Part shown: positions 41,711-53,552 of the stretch, piece after piece
How the letters are laid out: each line of letters begins with the position of its first letter
Numbering within the stretch: position 1 is the first letter of the stretch
DNA from: Chionoecetes opilio
Taxonomy: Eukaryota > Arthropoda > Malacostraca > Decapoda > Majidae
DNA: 64,000 bases
Assembly (NCBI GenBank): GCA_016584305.1
Contig: JACEEZ010006350.1
Span: forward strand, 25,001 to 89,000
Direction of reading: 5' to 3'
Notes under the pieces: generated by a model
The model's database searches: none
The model's input: the letters and a program-made list of their open reading frames with translations, nothing else
Told to the model about the DNA's origin: nothing
Translations under genes and position numbers: made by a program

Positions 41711-42734
41711 CACGGCCACCTCGATTTACGAATGGGTTACGTTCCTGAAAAACTGTTTGTAAATCAAAAATTCGTAAGTCGAATGTATTTTTCCCATTTA
41801 ACCCCATTATTTAATTTGAGATACGTTCCTCTTTGGACCGAAACTCCCTACCATAGATAACACTTAAGGACAACTTAGGACAACAGGACAACTTTTTTTC
41901 TTCGATTTACAGACGTGTGGTGGCGTTAATACTTCCCTTATTACATCCATGTTATCTACGGTACACAGTCTGGTTTCTGTTTATCTTATTGGATTCTAGG
42001 AAACATTTTCTCTATGAGCTTCCGTCGCAAATCATTACTTCTGGAGATAATGACATGTTGTTCATAGGGAGGCGAGAGACGAGTGTTTACGAGCGCCTCA
42101 CTCTTCTTCCTCTTGTGACCTGCATCGCCTCTGTTCTTCCCTTACCGTGGACACTTTTTTAATGCACTCAACGGGGTAGCACTTTTAGCACTTGACATAA
42201 TCTTCTCCTTGTCCTTCTTAATAGTTACGACAGTCGACGGGGAAAGGCTAAACCAATTAGCCATGTCCTTCACTCGCACGCCTTCGTCAAATTTCTTGAG
42301 AATTGCTGTCTTAGTCTCTAGTGTTATGGCTTTTCTGGCTTTCTTGGGCTTAGGACCACCCACACTAGCACTGGCACCATGCTTGGGAGGCATTATTCAC
42401 TGAAATAATCACTGAAATGTCTGATTATACACAATAATGTTCATAAACACAGCACGACCAGTCGGAAATATGTAAACAAACAATTTTGAGCATCCCCGCG
42501 TGTGGATGTGCTGAGCCAATGGTTCTGTTTACTGAACTTTTTACAATATTTAGGTGTTATAAATATTCTTACTATTTATGCTTTAAATTTTTATTTTTTA
42601 TTTTGTTTATGAATTTACGAACTTTTGTTCGTAACTTCGAATTATTCGTGTGTAAACCGAATTTTGGGACAAAATAATTTTGTTCGTATCTTCGAAATTC
42701 GTAAATAGAGTGTTCGTAAATCGCGGTATGAGTG
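41711..42734 (-). mobile_element. Family G Tigger element
   Basis: The ends CACGGCCACCTCGATTTACG and, inverted, CACTCATACCGCGATTTACG are flanked by TA. 1024 bases, with the front of a Tigger transposase on the minus strand. Confidence 0.83.
42142..42393 (-). pseudogene. Tigger transposase, CENP-B-type N-terminus
   Basis: The frame starts MPPKHGASASVGGPKPKKAR and encodes ITLETKTAILKKFDEGVRV and SLSPSTVVTIKKDKEKI. This is the first helix-turn-helix of the CENP-B/Tigger DNA-binding domain. It ends after about 83 codons. The second HTH and DDE domain are lost. Confidence 0.85.
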
Positions 42735-43454
42735 TACTTAGCAATGGGGAAGAGGCGTTGATGTATTGCGAGGATGTTTATACCTTCACTGACAAAATGG
42801 TGGCCTTGTAATGGTGGCCTGTTAAGGGGTTAACCCTATACTTCCCATGAGGACAAATTCGTCCCTTAACTTTCAACTGGGGGTAATGGGAAGAATGCTG
42901 CATAAATGGTCCTTTCACAAGTCAACGAATTCGTCTGGTACGTGTGCTTCCCCTCACACCTAACTCCGCCCACTGCCTTTTGTTTTTCGCTCGGTGATAG
43001 GTTGACAAGTAAGGGGTTCAGACGTGCCACGTTTTGCTACTGGCCTCCCTTCATTACGCTCAAATTGATGAATTATCAAGAAAGTTATGAGTATGGAAAA
43101 ATTCATATAGGTTGTTGAATAGTTACATGTTGGTGTGCTATGTATCAAAACACTGTTTGACACATATTGTAGTTCATATAATAACTTTGTTTTAGATGAC
43201 TAATTCGTCCAGCTGGGAATCACGGTTTCCTTTTTTTTTTTTTTTTTTTTACTGAGTACAGAAAAGCTAATATAAATTTGTAGTATTTGGTAAATATTAG
43301 TATTTAGGCCAATATTAGGCATTTATAAGGTTGTGATATGTATAGTCTATTGATGTTTATTATTATCATTATTGTTACTATCATCATTATTTTTATTTTT
43401 ATTATTATCATTATTATTTATTATTTACCAATTTTTTATTTTATTTTTTTTTTT

Positions 43455-43855
43455 ATTTTTTTTATACCGTTGTAGCCTATAGCGCCTGTAAGCATATGGA
43501 GTCTTGATATTGGTCGATCTCACCCGATGGTGGGGCAGGCTGGATTTTTATAGTGACACCTGTGGTCTCAGGTGAAGATTCCATTTTCTGTGATGTTCAG
43601 ATCTTCAGTTAAGACGCATGCAGCCCCTAAGAGTCCACCGTCACACTCCCAATCGGCAGACATGTATATGCTGCATGTGGGTTGCTTTGGCCACTCGACA
43701 ATGGCTTTGATAGTTGTTCCTTGATGAGACTTGAACTCGGGACCTTCTGCTCCCCTACCAGGCTCTTGAAAGAATTGCCCCCGGCAGGATTCGAACTCGG
43801 GACATTGAGTTCAGCACTCCAAGATGCTAACCACTCGGCCACCACCTCCCCCCTA
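43455..43855 (-). mobile_element. tRNA-derived SINE, best-preserved head
   Basis: On the minus strand the head reads GGTGGCCGAGTGGTTAGCAT (A box) and, after about 25 bases, GAGTTCGAATCCTG (B box), like a Leu/Ser-type tRNA. The body ends in A-rich sequence (T-rich 43433-43465 on the plus strand). It lies in the 5' part of the piggyBac element. It would use RNA polymerase III if active. Confidence 0.82.
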
Positions 43856-43902
43856 TTTATGGCAGACAAGTAGACAATTACTTTAGGTCTAAGATTTAGA
43901 TC

Positions 43903-44378
43903 TTGCTAATGAATGCCAGGGCCACTACTACATCATGGGTGTCTGCTGGTGAAAATTTTACTACAAATGATTACAGCTATCTTGGCCCACATCATGTATT
44001 TCATGATGATTTACGTCAGCATATTGAGTATGTAAGGCAATTTCTTACAAATGATTTGCTCGACATTTGCAACAGAGTCAAACCTCTACTCAGTCCAAAA
44101 AAATCCAAGCAGGCTCTCAACATAGATCGCAATGAGCTTGAACAATGGCTTGGTTTGTGCATATACTTTTCTTTTAGAAAACTTCTTAACCCGTTGAGCC
44201 CCGCCAAAAATGTATAATTTTGTAACGCCCAGACCCAGAGTTTTGAGTCGTCCTGTCAGCTGACGGCTGAGAGCAGTCAGTGGGGCTGAGCGTTACACAC
44301 ATATGCGCCGGCTCAGAGCCGTCAGCTGGGCTGCAGGGGTTAATGTTAGAATACACTGGTCTCACCATTTACATGCGT
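43903..44378 (+). pseudogene. piggyBac transposase fragment
   Basis: The frame carries FTTNDYSYLGPHHVFHDDLR and ALNIDRNELEQWLGLCIYF, the N-terminal part of the DDE_Tnp_1_7 (PGBD-like) domain. It is cut by a MITE at TTAA. After it the sense continues as VRIHWSHHLH in another register. The catalytic Asp residues lie beyond the break and are missing. Confidence 0.75.
44190..44339. mobile_element. Small piggyBac-type MITE
   Basis: 150 bases between TTAA sites (44186-44189 and 44340-44343). The ends CCCGTTGAGCCC and, inverted, CCCCTGCAGCCC match roughly. It splits a piggyBac transposase frame. Confidence 0.8.
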
Positions 44379-45031
44379 TTGAGCATTCCCGTGTTCAAGG
44401 AAAGTGATAGGATAGAAAACTTCATAGGAAGATACGAGGATGGGGCTGACATTCTGGAGAATGATGAGATCATGCGCAAACTTCAGTTTATGACCTTGTT
44501 TGAGGGCAAGGCACTCGAGGTGCTACAGAGATTAGACAAACATAGCCGTGACTACGAGCAAGTGAAGGAAGCTCTTTTACAGGCATATGGGCTGAGCACA
44601 GAAAGCTTTAAACAGCAATATTTTGAGGCTCAGTTAGAACATATAGAAACAGCCTCACAGTTTGCTGCTAGACTCGCCAGGTATTTTCGCGATTGTCGTG
44701 AAAAGGATGGGGCTGAGGAGACTGTCGAGGGCATTACAGATTTAATTTTGAGCGCTCAATTCATTAAGTCATGCCCTGAACCACTAGTCGCGAGGATGAA
44801 AATTGACCGTGTCAATCAGTTGCCAGAAATGGGTAAAGTGGCCGATGCATATTTTGAGGCGTATGAGCAAAAGTTGAAGCCACCGAAGGAAGTTAGGGTC
44901 GAGGCAATAGATACGGGAAGGGAAGCTGAAAGCTCGCCACATCGGGGTACGGCTACGCCAGCCCGTACGACTAAGCCCACATATTGTCCCCCAATTCAAA
45001 ACTCTCGCTTTCAGCCAAGCAATAGGCCATA
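44378..45031 (+). CDS. Gypsy-like gag
   Basis: An open frame encodes PVFKESDRIENFIGRYEDGA, FEGKALEVLQRLDKHSRDYE and a KEALLQAYGLSTESFKQQYF segment. This capsid-type layout occurs in Gypsy elements of invertebrates and resembles SCAN-like capsids. The start is unsure, because the frame continues in from the piggyBac/MITE junction. It would form the particle shell. Downstream 45032-46020 holds frameshifted remains with no recognisable RT. Confidence 0.7.
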
Positions 45032-46029
45032 ATAAAGGGAAAATGGAGGCCGTGGTGTAGATTACGGACCTAGAAATACTCGATGGCACAGGAATTCTGC
45101 GGCCGTACACGTGGAACCCTATTATGACCCCGCACCCAAGCCTGTATATCAAAGTTCCCCGAGCCAACAAAGGCTGCACGACGATATTTCATGGAGAGAG
45201 GTAGTGAGTCAGGTAATGTTAACGGCCTTTATGTAGGAAGCAAAGTTCGGGGATGAGATAAAAATGTATTCTCCCGCTGACTTAGGGCCATATGCAAGAA
45301 ATTTTCTCGACCCGTTGCATCGTGCGGCGGCAAGCAAGAATCAACAGAGGACAACGCAACGAGTCGAGATTTGAGTCCACTGGTTGCGTTCAACATGCAC
45401 CACTCTTGCACCTCGCTCTGCCCTTATTCCATCATATTTCTTCCCAGACCATTACAAGTGAGTTTTCAACATAACCGAGAGTAACATGCATACCTTGTGA
45501 ATGCACGCGTGCCATAATTAAGGTAAAATCAGGTCCAGGAGGCCTTATATGGGTGTGTTAACTTGTGAGTAAGCCGGGCGGCAGTGGAGGTGGAGGTCAG
45601 CCATTGGGTGGAACAGTACTGTTCAAATATACTCACAAGCATCACTCGGGCCCATTTTTTCTACACCAACGCCTGACAAGTGGCGAACACTAACTAAGCT
45701 ATTATTTCAATGGCAGAACTTATAAATTACACTCGTAAAATGTATTAGATATGTGTAAAACAGTAAAAATACTGATGCCGTCTTGGACTCGCTTGTGTTG
45801 GTACGACTGCACAAATCTCCACTGGCCGGGCTCTTGAGAACAATTCTTGACTATCCCACCCGTCAAGATACGACGGTCGGAAATATCCACCTGCCGGGAT
45901 TTGACGAGCATTCTTGCATTTAGCCCTTAGTGAACAGCGAGGCCATCAGGAGGGAGGTAGAAACAGATCCTTCACTCGAGAATGTGAGAAAGCATTACTG
46001 GGAAGGAAAGTCCAGAACAATGTGCGGTA

Positions 46030-46320
46030 ATTATACGAGCTTCATAGCGCAGGATTAAAAAGATTCTTAAAGGAAAATTATACCGTGAATTTATCACTCC
46101 CCGGGGCCACGAGAGATTTCAATTAGTCATGCCCGAGAAATATCGCTATGCCGTGTTCGAGTTAGGGCATTGTGATGCCTCAGGTGCTCATATGAGCAAG
46201 AAGAAAAAATGGAAACGTATCTCCGAGCAATTCTATTGGCCAGGCATGGGCCATGATTTGACCATATGGGTGCATTCCTCTGAAGTGTGCAAAACACGGA
46301 CGACAGCGATATAGCTCAAT
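46030..46320 (+). pseudogene. Gypsy integrase zinc-binding remnant
   Basis: An open stretch with MPEKYRYAVFELGHCDASGA and HMSKKKKWKRISEQFYWPGM followed by SSEVCK. This is the HHCC zinc region (H2C2) that precedes the integrase core. The first Cys of the last pair is Ser. No core follows. Confidence 0.72.
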
Positions 46321-47904
46321 GTTGCAGCAGTTCACACTCGCGACGAAATATTGGCATGCCGTAGTAAGAGCAGTTTTTGTTTTCGTGATTAGTGGCTGAA
46401 GTGCCGGCACGTAGTTAAATTTAGGAGTCTCGAGGCATGAGGTAATTTTAGCCAGCTCTTATACTCTGTCACCAACGAGGTGAAGTTGTGGCTGCCATGT
46501 GAGCTGTATGAGCCTCACAAGTTAAACGAGGAACAGACGATGGGGTGTTTGGAGGGTATAAGAGCCCACTCCCCTTAGAGTTAGCCGAATAGGACTCTAA
46601 GGCTGCGTCTTGACAGACCATCTTAAGAGACCCCCGACCACGGCGGCATGATAGACTGCATTAAGAAAATTGCATGATCTACTAATATTTCTCTAGCATG
46701 GCATGAGTGCATGTATTTAGATAATTATAGGCAGGTAGACCTACCTTTCTAAATATTAAGCAATTACATGTTACTCCTGAATGGACCAGCTTTTTTTTAA
46801 ACGTCAGAAATATAGTTGTTTTATGAAAATGGCAGTCCTGCGGCCTGCCAGCCTTAACCCCACTGGTTACGTAAGCTAAAGTGTTTAACGTGATATTATT
46901 TTTTTCAGTGTTTTTTTTTATTATTCTTTGAATTTATAGTGTACCGTATTCTAAATTCAGCCATGCCTAATCAACGACAACAAGTTCAACAGAGTGGGGC
47001 TGCGAAGCGGAAAAAAATGGACTAAAGCTAAGCTGGTGCTGAAAAATTCAGGAGTTTTGGAAGGGCTCTTCAAGAAGAGGTCTGAGAAAACGCAAGTTAA
47101 AGAGGAGAACGATGAACAAGAAGCTGGAGACCGAGACAATATCAAATCACTTGGTCTTCAGTTACCTAAACAAGTCGAGAAGGAGGAAGATGACACTGAA
47201 AGATGGATACAGATTCAGAGAAAAATACTTCAGAATCAGAAGAATCAGGAACAACAGAGGAAAATTTATTGTTAGACTCAGATGAATCATTTGTAACTGA
47301 AGAAGAGGTTGACCCTGTCATTGCCCACCAAGACTTTGGATACATCCAGTCAGGAAGGTTATCTGAAAAACTCACAGCAACAATCATAGCCAAGGAAGCC
47401 TTTATTTTCAAAATACGGAAAATGAATGAAGTTTATTTACAAAACTGCAGAGACGAATATAATTTTAAGTAATTTTGAACCTGAAAAATTCAAATATACG
47501 GCATTGACAGAAAAGAGCAATTATACTTGATCCTCTACAAACTTGGCTTAAACTCCTTGGGGTTTGTGTTTAATTTGATCTGTATCTTTTGAGTACCATA
47601 TGTGAGGAGTGATGACTTAGTTATCAGCTGGTCAGCAGTTGTGTCAGGCGTTATGATGCCGTGTTGCTGACACCTTTTGCTCACTCCCGTCATTACTGTG
47701 GCCTGTGGCCTGTGCTTGAGTACTGTACAGCCAGACACCTCAAGTTTAAATGACAGAAAAAAGGGAGCTTGTGTGTGGAAATGAGTGAATGCGTACGTAT
47801 GTGTGTGCGTGGCGTAATGCTAGGCGGGTGTGTCTGAGACTCAGTGTGGTGGCAGGCTGAGTTGAGGGAGGATGTCAGAGTCAGTGCTCCTGATAACCTG
47901 AACA
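46321..47904. other. Largely unassigned; one possible TE ORF at 46963-47472
   Basis: 46963-47277 and 47203-47472 are overlapping plus-strand open frames, lysine- and glutamate-rich (MPNQRQQVQQSGAAKRKK at the start). They read like the front of a hAT/ZMYM-type transposon protein. No BED finger, DDE or dimerisation domain can be seen, so I do not call a gene. The rest holds nothing I recognise. Confidence 0.35.
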
Positions 47905-47985
47905 TCACAAAAACAACCACACCGTGTAGCTAGGTCAGGAGGTAAACAGTGAGTCAGTGACTCACACTACATGCTGGATTTGGCA
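47905..47985 (-). mobile_element. Family D fragment
   Basis: Matches, inverted, the AGTCACTGTTTACCTCC... block of family D interiors (for example 17990-18040). Confidence 0.6.
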
Positions 47986-48635
47986 GGAACCGAGGCCCAC
48001 GAGAGAGAAGGCCTGTTCGGTGGGGGTAATACGTCACAACAGTAGTGCGCTCAGTTCAGGGTTCACAGGGTGGACTTAACTCTCTCCCCTGTAAACAGCT
48101 GTGTTACGTGTCTCACGTTTTAAGTTATCATATTTTTTAATAATTATATATTATTTTTTTTGGACAAAATTACATGCAGATTAACCCGTACAGTGTTGAC
48201 CCAAGTGACAGAAACACCTTATGTCAGGTTGGGCTTTTGGAGAAAAAAATTTATTGTCTCAAAAAAATAACAAAAATATAACATAAGCAATGATGTGTGT
48301 GCGGGGTACGAGCGCCTTCTCCAAGTCTCCATAGGCAGGCATTGTTTCCTGCCAGCTGATCCTCCCTCGGGTCTGGGGATGTCATAGCGTAAAAGAAAAA
48401 AAAATATTTTATCATAATTATATTTTAATCCCCGGCATTTTGATATATGCATCTTGTAACTTATTCTTACAATATCATATTTTGGTGCACATATTTACGA
48501 ATGAGGTGATATGGTCTTGAAGAAAATAGGAAGAGTATTCTCTGATCTGGCAACATGGCTGGTAGGAGCCACTTCACGGCCTGTGGATGACTAAAAGTCT
48601 AGTCACATACTACGTCAGTTCCAGCAAAAAGTTAC

Positions 48636-48950
48636 AGCACACTGCCCCTGTTGCAGGAACGTCTCTGAGACTATTGAACACTTTCTGCTGCAGTCTCCGC
48701 GCTTCCACTCCCACCGTGTAGTGCTACGCTCTCAACTCCACACCCTGAACTTCGCCACCTGTGACCTGCCCACCCTGCTGGCGGGGGCTGGCGTCCACCC
48801 CTCCCGGCAACACGCTGTCATCTGCCTCACCTGTGCCTTCCTGAGGAAGACGGGTCAACTACAGCGCCTGTGATAGCATCATAGGACATCACCAGGGCTC
48901 ATAGTGTTCCCCAAGGGATCCTCGCAGCCTTAAAAACAACAACAAAGTGA
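48636..48950 (+). pseudogene. RNase H-type LINE 3' fragment
   Basis: Same LINE as 15627-16418. It encodes NVSETIEHFLLQSPRFHSHR, then PTLLAGAGVHPSRQHAVI and LTCAFLRKTGQLQRL before the stop. The 3' end runs into AAAACAACAACAAAG. The junction with family E at 48951 is the same as in family E copy 1. Confidence 0.8.
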
Positions 48951-49124
48951 CGTAAAAGTCCGCGGCAGGGTAGCTGATATTGGCGGTTGCCGAACAGTAA
49001 ATACTAGAGTAGGATAAACGTCCGGGGGTGGGTAATGGCCTCGGACTGTTGCAATTCCCGGACGTTTGCGGTTCCCGGACCAGTGCTCCCCCCTATTAGT
49101 CCGGGAAAACGAGGGTTGTGTGTA
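48951..49124 (-). mobile_element. Family E right end, partial copy
   Basis: Carries GTAAAAGTCCGCGG through TAGTCCGGGAAAACGAGGG, the terminal part of family E. The other end is not recognisable left of the LINE fragment. Confidence 0.7.
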
Positions 49125-49153
49125 AGTTTTATTAACTTATGCATAATACAGTA

Positions 49154-49916
49154 CAGGGAGGTCCCGGTATACGAGAATCCGATGATACGAGATGTGTAAA
49201 TTAGGGTCTATTTTCAATATACGAGATCGAAAATCCAATGATTAGACATTCAGACTGGGGTGAGTAAAATTATCAAGTTCAAAATGCGCGCCCTACCACT
49301 CCCTGGCTGGACAAAGGGGGATTTGGTTGACCCCAGTGAGGTCACCCCTAGCAAGCCGTGACCTGAAGGGTAATTAAGCATATGGTGCGACCTGACATTT
49401 AGGGGTAATTAGCAGGTGTGCAGCCCCAACCTTGGGACCGCAGTCAGGTCACCCCTAGCATGGCGTGACCTGAAGGGTAATTAAGCATATGGAACGGCCT
49501 GACCTTTAGGGGTAATTAGCAGGTGTGGGGCCCTAACCTTGGAACCACTACACTACCTTCTCTTGTATCACGTGGCGTCCCATACATTACAACGTCTTTT
49601 TTGCTTGTTATACATGTTTTATGTTTAATTAATGTGCAGTTATGTTATTTTGTGTGCTATTTTCTCTTTCAGAATGCTTTTTCTACAGAATAGGTAGTAC
49701 AGTGTGGGTAATATAGACGCTGTGTGTTTGTTGTGTTTGCTATAGTTTATTTTAGCTTGAAAAACATGTCTTTTTTTTTCTTTTCTTTTTTTTAATTGAT
49801 GGGGTCCTGGAAGCAAACCTATATTTTACCATTAGTTATGTGCTTCGTTATACGAGATTTCGCTTTACGAGTATGCCAGGTGGAACCTAACTGCTCGTAT
49901 CTTCGGGACCTCCCTG
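49154..49916 (-). mobile_element. Family B MITE, copy 6
   Basis: 763 bases with CAGGGAGGTCCCG ends and TA flanks, inverted. It has two 107-bp units (49335-49550). Confidence 0.92.
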
Positions 49917-50375
49917 TATATGCATCAACAAAAATATTTTTCTTCCTAAATTATGTAAGACATATGCATAATTAAAAGTCTTCTTTCAGAGCGAGCAAAG
50001 AAAAGCCCTCTTGAAAAGAGAAAGCAACCACTTGTCTGACTCATCCTCACTTCTTGGAAAAGAAAAAATACTAACTCTTGGTCCTTTTTGATAATTCCCT
50101 TTACAATTTGGGACACAACACATGCAAGGCATGCTTACCTCAATAAATAAGTCTCAACTTTCGTCCTATTGGAGACACGACGTGACCTCTCACTTCCACG
50201 TCTGAATCAGCACTGATGAAATGAAGCACTACTGTTGTCTGGTCATCACTCTCTCAACCCCCCATCGAACAGGCCTTCTCTTTCGTGGGCCTCGCCACTG
50301 CTCTCTCTGCTACCTAGCGGAACATTTTTCAAGCAGCGGACTTTTTGAATGGTTTGGTCCGCTTGTCTAGTAGTA
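49917..50375. other. No recognised feature
   Basis: TRAPPC11 intron; no coding or repeat structure seen. Confidence 0.5.
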
Positions 50376-50948
50376 CACACAAACCTCCATTTCTCAGATA
50401 TCGGATTTGCCGGACAAAATCCGAGGTCCGAGGATATGTCAGAGTCCCGGACTAAATTATTATTATTTTTTTTAAATGCCTGGTCCTGTTCGTAAATTGA
50501 CAAAGTTGTCCGGCGGTCCGAGCGTTTCCTGTCACCCCTGGTCAGTGTCCGCGCCTCCCGCCAGGTGGCAGCATGCTCACCGGTCGTATTGTTTACATTT
50601 GGGCACACGACACTCACGGTTCACCTGCACTGCCTCCGTTAGTCCCCTGACCCCCACTGCCCCTGGTGCAGGAACGTCTCTTGAGACTATTGAACACTTT
50701 CTGCTGCCTTCCGCCAGGTGGCAGCATGCTCAGCGGACGTAAAAGTCCGCTGCGAGGTAGTTGATATTGGTGGTTGCCGGACAGTAAATACTAGAGTAGG
50801 ATAAACGTCCGGGGGTGGGTAATGGCATCGGACTTTTTTTTATTTATTTTTTTTATTTTATTAACTGCTGACTGTTGCGATTCCCGGAATTTTGCGGTTC
50901 CCGGACCAGTGCTCCCCCCTATTAGTCCGGGAAAACGAGGTTTGTGTG
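50376..50948 (+). mobile_element. Family E DNA transposon, copy 3
   Basis: 573 bases with CACACAAACCTCC and inverted GAGGTTTGTGTG ends, TA on both flanks. It contains the captured LINE scrap TCACCTGCACTGCCTCC... and the GCCAGGTGGCAGCATGCTCA block. Confidence 0.83.
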
Positions 50949-51190
50949 TATATGGAGTCCATATAATTCGAAGTCCGTTAAATCGAGTCGAGTGTATTAT
51001 AAGGAGAGCAGTGGTGAGACTAATGTGGAAAGCTTGTACTCAAGTTATATTGAGTTTGAGGGCTTTGGTGGCAATTTGGCAGAGGATTTGTATCACATAG
51101 ATGTTAGTAGTGAAGACCCTGACATTGAGGTGCATGATGAAGGTGTAACGTAAGTGAAGACAACGTAAGGGAACTGTCGAGTGAACAAGC
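50949..51190 (-). mobile_element. Family D end fragment and adjoining open stretch
   Basis: The inverse of the family D left end (TCCGTTAAATCGAG) lies at 50975-50994. 50980-51150 is a short plus-strand open stretch (LYSSYIEFEGFGGNLAED) of unknown origin, possibly the transposase C-terminus of a related Tigger. Confidence 0.45.
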
Positions 51191-52126
51191 AAGTGAGATT
51201 CCAAGTGTATTCTATGTCCATGCCCATATGAGTTACGTAATACCAACTATGAATGAAAATAACACATAATGATGCTTACAATGGCAAAATAAATCAATAA
51301 CTATAGCATTATTGCAATAAAGAAAAATTCAAAATACCCACTAGAATACAAAAGTGGGGCAACGAGAGAATTACTAAGCGGTAGCCAGGGCCGCAGGAAA
51401 GCCTCCGAACGCAGAAGGTGTGAAGCATAGTAAAAACCTCACACTTAAAACTGCACCAAACCTCAACCACTGAAGGTAGAGATGTTTATTGTCAGTCTCC
51501 AGTCAGTCAGTCTCCAGTCAGTCTCCAGTTATATCGCCAGTCTCTGCACAACAGTAAGTCCTACATGTTGACATTTAATTGTGATCTCTAGCTCTTATAA
51601 TTAAAAATATATTGTACTGTTTACCTCTCGATGAATTTAGCCTAAAACACCCGGATCACAGGGACAATACAATGATAATAAATAATGGGCCCGAGCTCCG
51701 AGGTTTAACATAACCATCCTCTATCTAGCGCTCCCCACGACACACTGGCATGAAACTCCCTGGGTAGTGTTGATACATATCTCACAGAGTTACCAAGCAA
51801 TATAGGGAGATATGAGCCGGCAGTTGGATGGTACAATTGAGAGTTCTGATGACACCTAAACCAGCTTTTTGCTTTTTGTGGGTACTGTCAAATTCAGCAA
51901 TCTTTCATAGAATTCATAGCTTGTAAAAAAAATATTCGCTTTTATTATATTATTTTGTATCTTAAGATGTATAAAATTCAAATTGTAATGAGTTTTTTCA
52001 TGAGCAAACTGTTTTGAGTTTGTGGCACTTTGCGTGTTCAGGAGATAGCCTTATGTATGAAAACACTGTAGTTAGAATCTTGTGATTTCAAATTTTCTGA
52101 AACACAATTAATGTTAGAGAACCTAC
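51191..52126. other. TRAPPC11 intron, short tandem repeat
   Basis: Mostly unassigned. CAGTCTCCAGT-type units repeat at about 51490-51535. Confidence 0.5.
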
Positions 52127-52329
52127 CTTATTTTGACCGAAATGCTGACTTCCTGGTCAACATGGTACTGGCTCTTTTGGAAAGAAGCTCGGACTTCAAG
52201 GCAGGGCACCAAGGCAGTCATGTCCACTGTGATGGGAGAGACCTGGGTACTCAGCAGAGTTGACCATGCCTCTGTTGCTGCTGTTCGGGCTTCAGTAGAG
52301 GTTCCTGGCTCAGGTTCTGGGGCCACACC
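52127..52329 (-). CDS. TRAPPC11: TRAPPC11 exon after a duplicated acceptor
   Basis: 203-base exon with a TCCTATCAG acceptor and a GTAGGTTC donor, starting in phase 0 and leaving two bases. It encodes GVAPEPEPGTSTEARTAATE, then LEVRASFQKSQYHVDQEVSI. The Pro-Glu-Pro segment and the AKF/ASF...HVD segment match what I recall of TRAPPC11. The acceptor lies within the 13-base target duplication of the SINE at 52339-52514, so a second copy exists upstream of the SINE. Confidence 0.8.
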
Positions 52330-52338
52330 CTGATAGGA

Positions 52339-52514
52339 TAAGATAAGATTTTCATCCTATCTAGACACTTTGCAAGTACCAACTACAAGGTTATTGACTA
52401 TACAAAGCACCGCCACGTCAGCACGAACTAGGCGGACTCGAACCGCTGACCGAATGCACAGGGACGCTACACATTGCAAGCTCACGTCTCTACCAACCTT
52501 GCCACCCTGACGGG
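52339..52514 (-). mobile_element. tRNA-derived SINE with perfect 13-bp duplication
   Basis: On the minus strand the head reads GGTGGCAAGGTTGGTAGAGA (A box) and, downstream, GCGGTTCGAGTCCGCC (near-consensus B box). The 3' end is a short ATCTTATCCTATC tail. CACCCTGATAGGA repeats exactly on both sides (52326-52338, 52515-52527). It is a different family from 43455-43855. The head is too decayed at its ends for a working tRNA. Confidence 0.9.
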
Positions 52515-52527
52515 CACCCTGATAGGA

Positions 52528-53552
52528 GTTCATGACATAATAATCTCAGAATCATCATCCTAGCTCTTTTTCAGAGGTTTAGCATTATATATACAGTATT
52601 TTTAGGTGCTAATCTAAGACACTTTCTTTTTCCTTCAAATAAACTGAAATTTACCTTGTCCTACACGCCATAGGTTAAGATTTTCTACATCATCTGAGTC
52701 AACTGACCAATGGTAATTCACAGTATTGGTTGTTTATCAATATTACCAGTACTATATCCACTTGCATGCGCTGAGACACTGTTTGCCTAGAAAGTTTCAG
52801 GTTAACCATGGCTGAGCCTTTTATATGGTATACATGTCTTTGTAAATTGTTTGAGTTTTTCAGTTTACTGATGTGTCAAATTCTGAAAACATATAGATAT
52901 ATCATCTATGAAGTTGAAAATGTTTTATTCAAATTAATGCAGTAATAAATGTTATGCTATAAAAGCTGAAGCCAAGACACCAGTGCATTGAGACAATTGA
53001 ATCCGTGAGTAAACAAAGCCATCAACACAACCTTGGGTGATCTTTGAGAATAAAATGACTGTGTATCTGTACTAGAAATAAAAGATGCACATTACAAGTG
53101 ATTAAAGTTGAACCTCTCAAAAGTTGTAAAAGCCTCAGCCTCTACAGTGGTCACTATAAAAATACTGCCTGAACCACCAGCAAGAGCCAACCATCACAGC
53201 CCTTTAAGTATTCGGTCAGACCCACTTTTTCTTTGGATAGGTAGGTTGAATGTTCATTGAAAACACCTAAATAACAATAAATAATACATTTCCATGACTT
53301 ATTTCCATAAAAACCCGACTTTTGCAATAAGCATAAGAAAAAAATCAGCCCCGTTCCGGACGCCGCGCAACAATTGCTGATGATGTCACGCGAATGTAAA
53401 CAACAAACGTTTGTGTCAACAAAACATCGTCATTGAGCAATTAGAGTTCAAGGTCAGAAAGAGAGAGAGAGAAAAAAAACTGCACCTATAGCCTTTTCAA
53501 AGTCAATCTAGTAAATACAAACAGAAGACATTGATTAATGTGATACTCTTAC
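52528..53552. other. TRAPPC11 intron
   Basis: No gene. A plus-strand scrap of the SINE of 35140-35479 lies at about 53152-53205 (CACTATAAAAAT...CCAACCATCACAGCCCT). Confidence 0.6.

Larger units (their letters stand above)
42834..44378 (+). mobile_element. piggyBac element, 3'-truncated
   Basis: TTAA (42830-42833) followed by CCCTATACTTCCC marks the left end. The transposase front lies at 43903-44378. A SINE (43455-43855) and a piggyBac-type MITE (44190-44339) are inserted in it. The right part is replaced by a Gypsy-like gag from about 44378. Confidence 0.65.

Noticed and set aside
46963..47472. Lys/Glu-rich frames as a host gene
   Set aside because: Two overlapping frames with an early stop, no recognisable domain and no splice context. 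At most a transposon remnant.
52339..52514. Possible tRNA gene (good A and B boxes)
   Set aside because: There is no complete cloverleaf or acceptor stem. It has a SINE body and a 13-bp target duplication, so it is a SINE.
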